64,000 bases of DNA from a virus, in IMG/VR virus record IMGVR_UViG_3300035670_000075, positions 41,388 to 105,387 of that record; one strand, written 5' to 3'. Of the stretch, positions 63,958 through 64,000 are shown one piece after another. Position 1 is the stretch's first letter. Each line of letters starts with the position of its first letter. The translations under genes and the position numbers were made by a program. Under the pieces are notes generated by a model that was not told the origin of the DNA, did not search any database, and worked only from the letters and a program-made list of their open reading frames with translations.

Positions 63958-64000
63958 ATGAGGGTAAGGACGGCTGGAAAGCCACAGTTTGCCGGGGATA
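63958..64000 (+). CDS. Start of a gene cut by the window edge
   Basis: ATG at 63958 with GGAGG 5 bases upstream; only MRVRTAGKPQFAGD is visible. It lies right after an attC-like box, as a cassette gene would. Confidence 0.4.
   Translation, partial: MRVRTAGKPQFAGD

Noticed and set aside
1-64000. CRISPR array
   Set aside because: Regularly spaced short direct repeats with unique spacers were not seen; attC sites differ in length and sequence and enclose genes.

Overview
The window reads as most of a temperate tailed phage, or prophage, of a Gram-negative bacterium, probably a gammaproteobacterium. Evidence is a head module of Mu type (DUF935 portal, S49 protease with nested scaffold, gpT-like capsid), a lambda-like tail chaperone with a -1 frameshift, phage nucleotide-metabolism genes, an integrase/excisionase pair, a repressor-like gene and strong Shine-Dalgarno starts. 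GTTCCCACGC-type palindromic repeats resemble those of sulphur-oxidising or methanotrophic gammaproteobacteria, but this is a weak host hint. No rRNA, intact tRNA or clear chromosomal housekeeping block is present.

Layout. 1-3661 (-): FtsK-type ATPase (cut by the edge), a membrane protein and a lytic transglycosylase/M15 peptidase fusion. 3792-4166 (+): small RHH-like gene. 4340-25919 (-): late genes, read from large terminase (25919) through portal, protease/scaffold, decoration, capsid, connector, tail fibre/adhesin, lysis-like genes, chaperone and tail terminator to tail tube. Two plus-strand cargo islands interrupt it: 6050-7539 (HU-like protein, Dam methylase) and 21181-22420 (RHH protein plus an integron-type cassette with an attC site). 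26128-39477 (+): early/middle genes: D12 methylase, sliding clamp, C5 methylase overlapped in another frame by a second gene, SSB, dUTPase, class II ribonucleotide reductase with a mini-intein, a Csx16-like protein, dCTP deaminase, another methylase, thymidylate synthase, a P-loop kinase and a DUF5131 protein. 39733-45305: gene cassettes separated by six complete attC sites, with no integron integrase in view and with small-terminase, ParB-like and Cas4-like/DEDD genes between the first cassettes and the rest. 46311-48852: two tyrosine recombinases converging on a 26-bp match to a tmRNA/tRNA 3' end, plus excisionase. 48849-54987 (-): RecD2-like helicase, D5/P4-type SF3 helicase and primase, with a large inverted repeat that could be the origin. 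55125-58704: regulators around a palindromic operator, then repeat-rich DNA with a lipoprotein gene. 58978-59922: about 0.9 kb without a gene but with promoter, many hairpins and terminator, a candidate large structured RNA. 59981-64000 (+): small accessory genes, a DUF262 protein and an endonuclease V-like protein.

How it works together. Early genes rebuild the dNTP pool (RNR, dUTPase, dCTP deaminase, ThyA, kinase) and supply clamp and SSB, while primase-helicase and RecD2 drive replication with no phage DNA polymerase seen. Four solitary DNA methylases and the Csx16-like protein suggest defence evasion. The most unusual content is the set of integron attC cassettes in a phage, the candidate large non-coding RNA, the dual-frame methylase locus and the candidate phage ring nuclease. 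Whether 1-47 kb and 47.5-64 kb are one phage or two elements sharing a tmRNA attachment site cannot be settled from this window.
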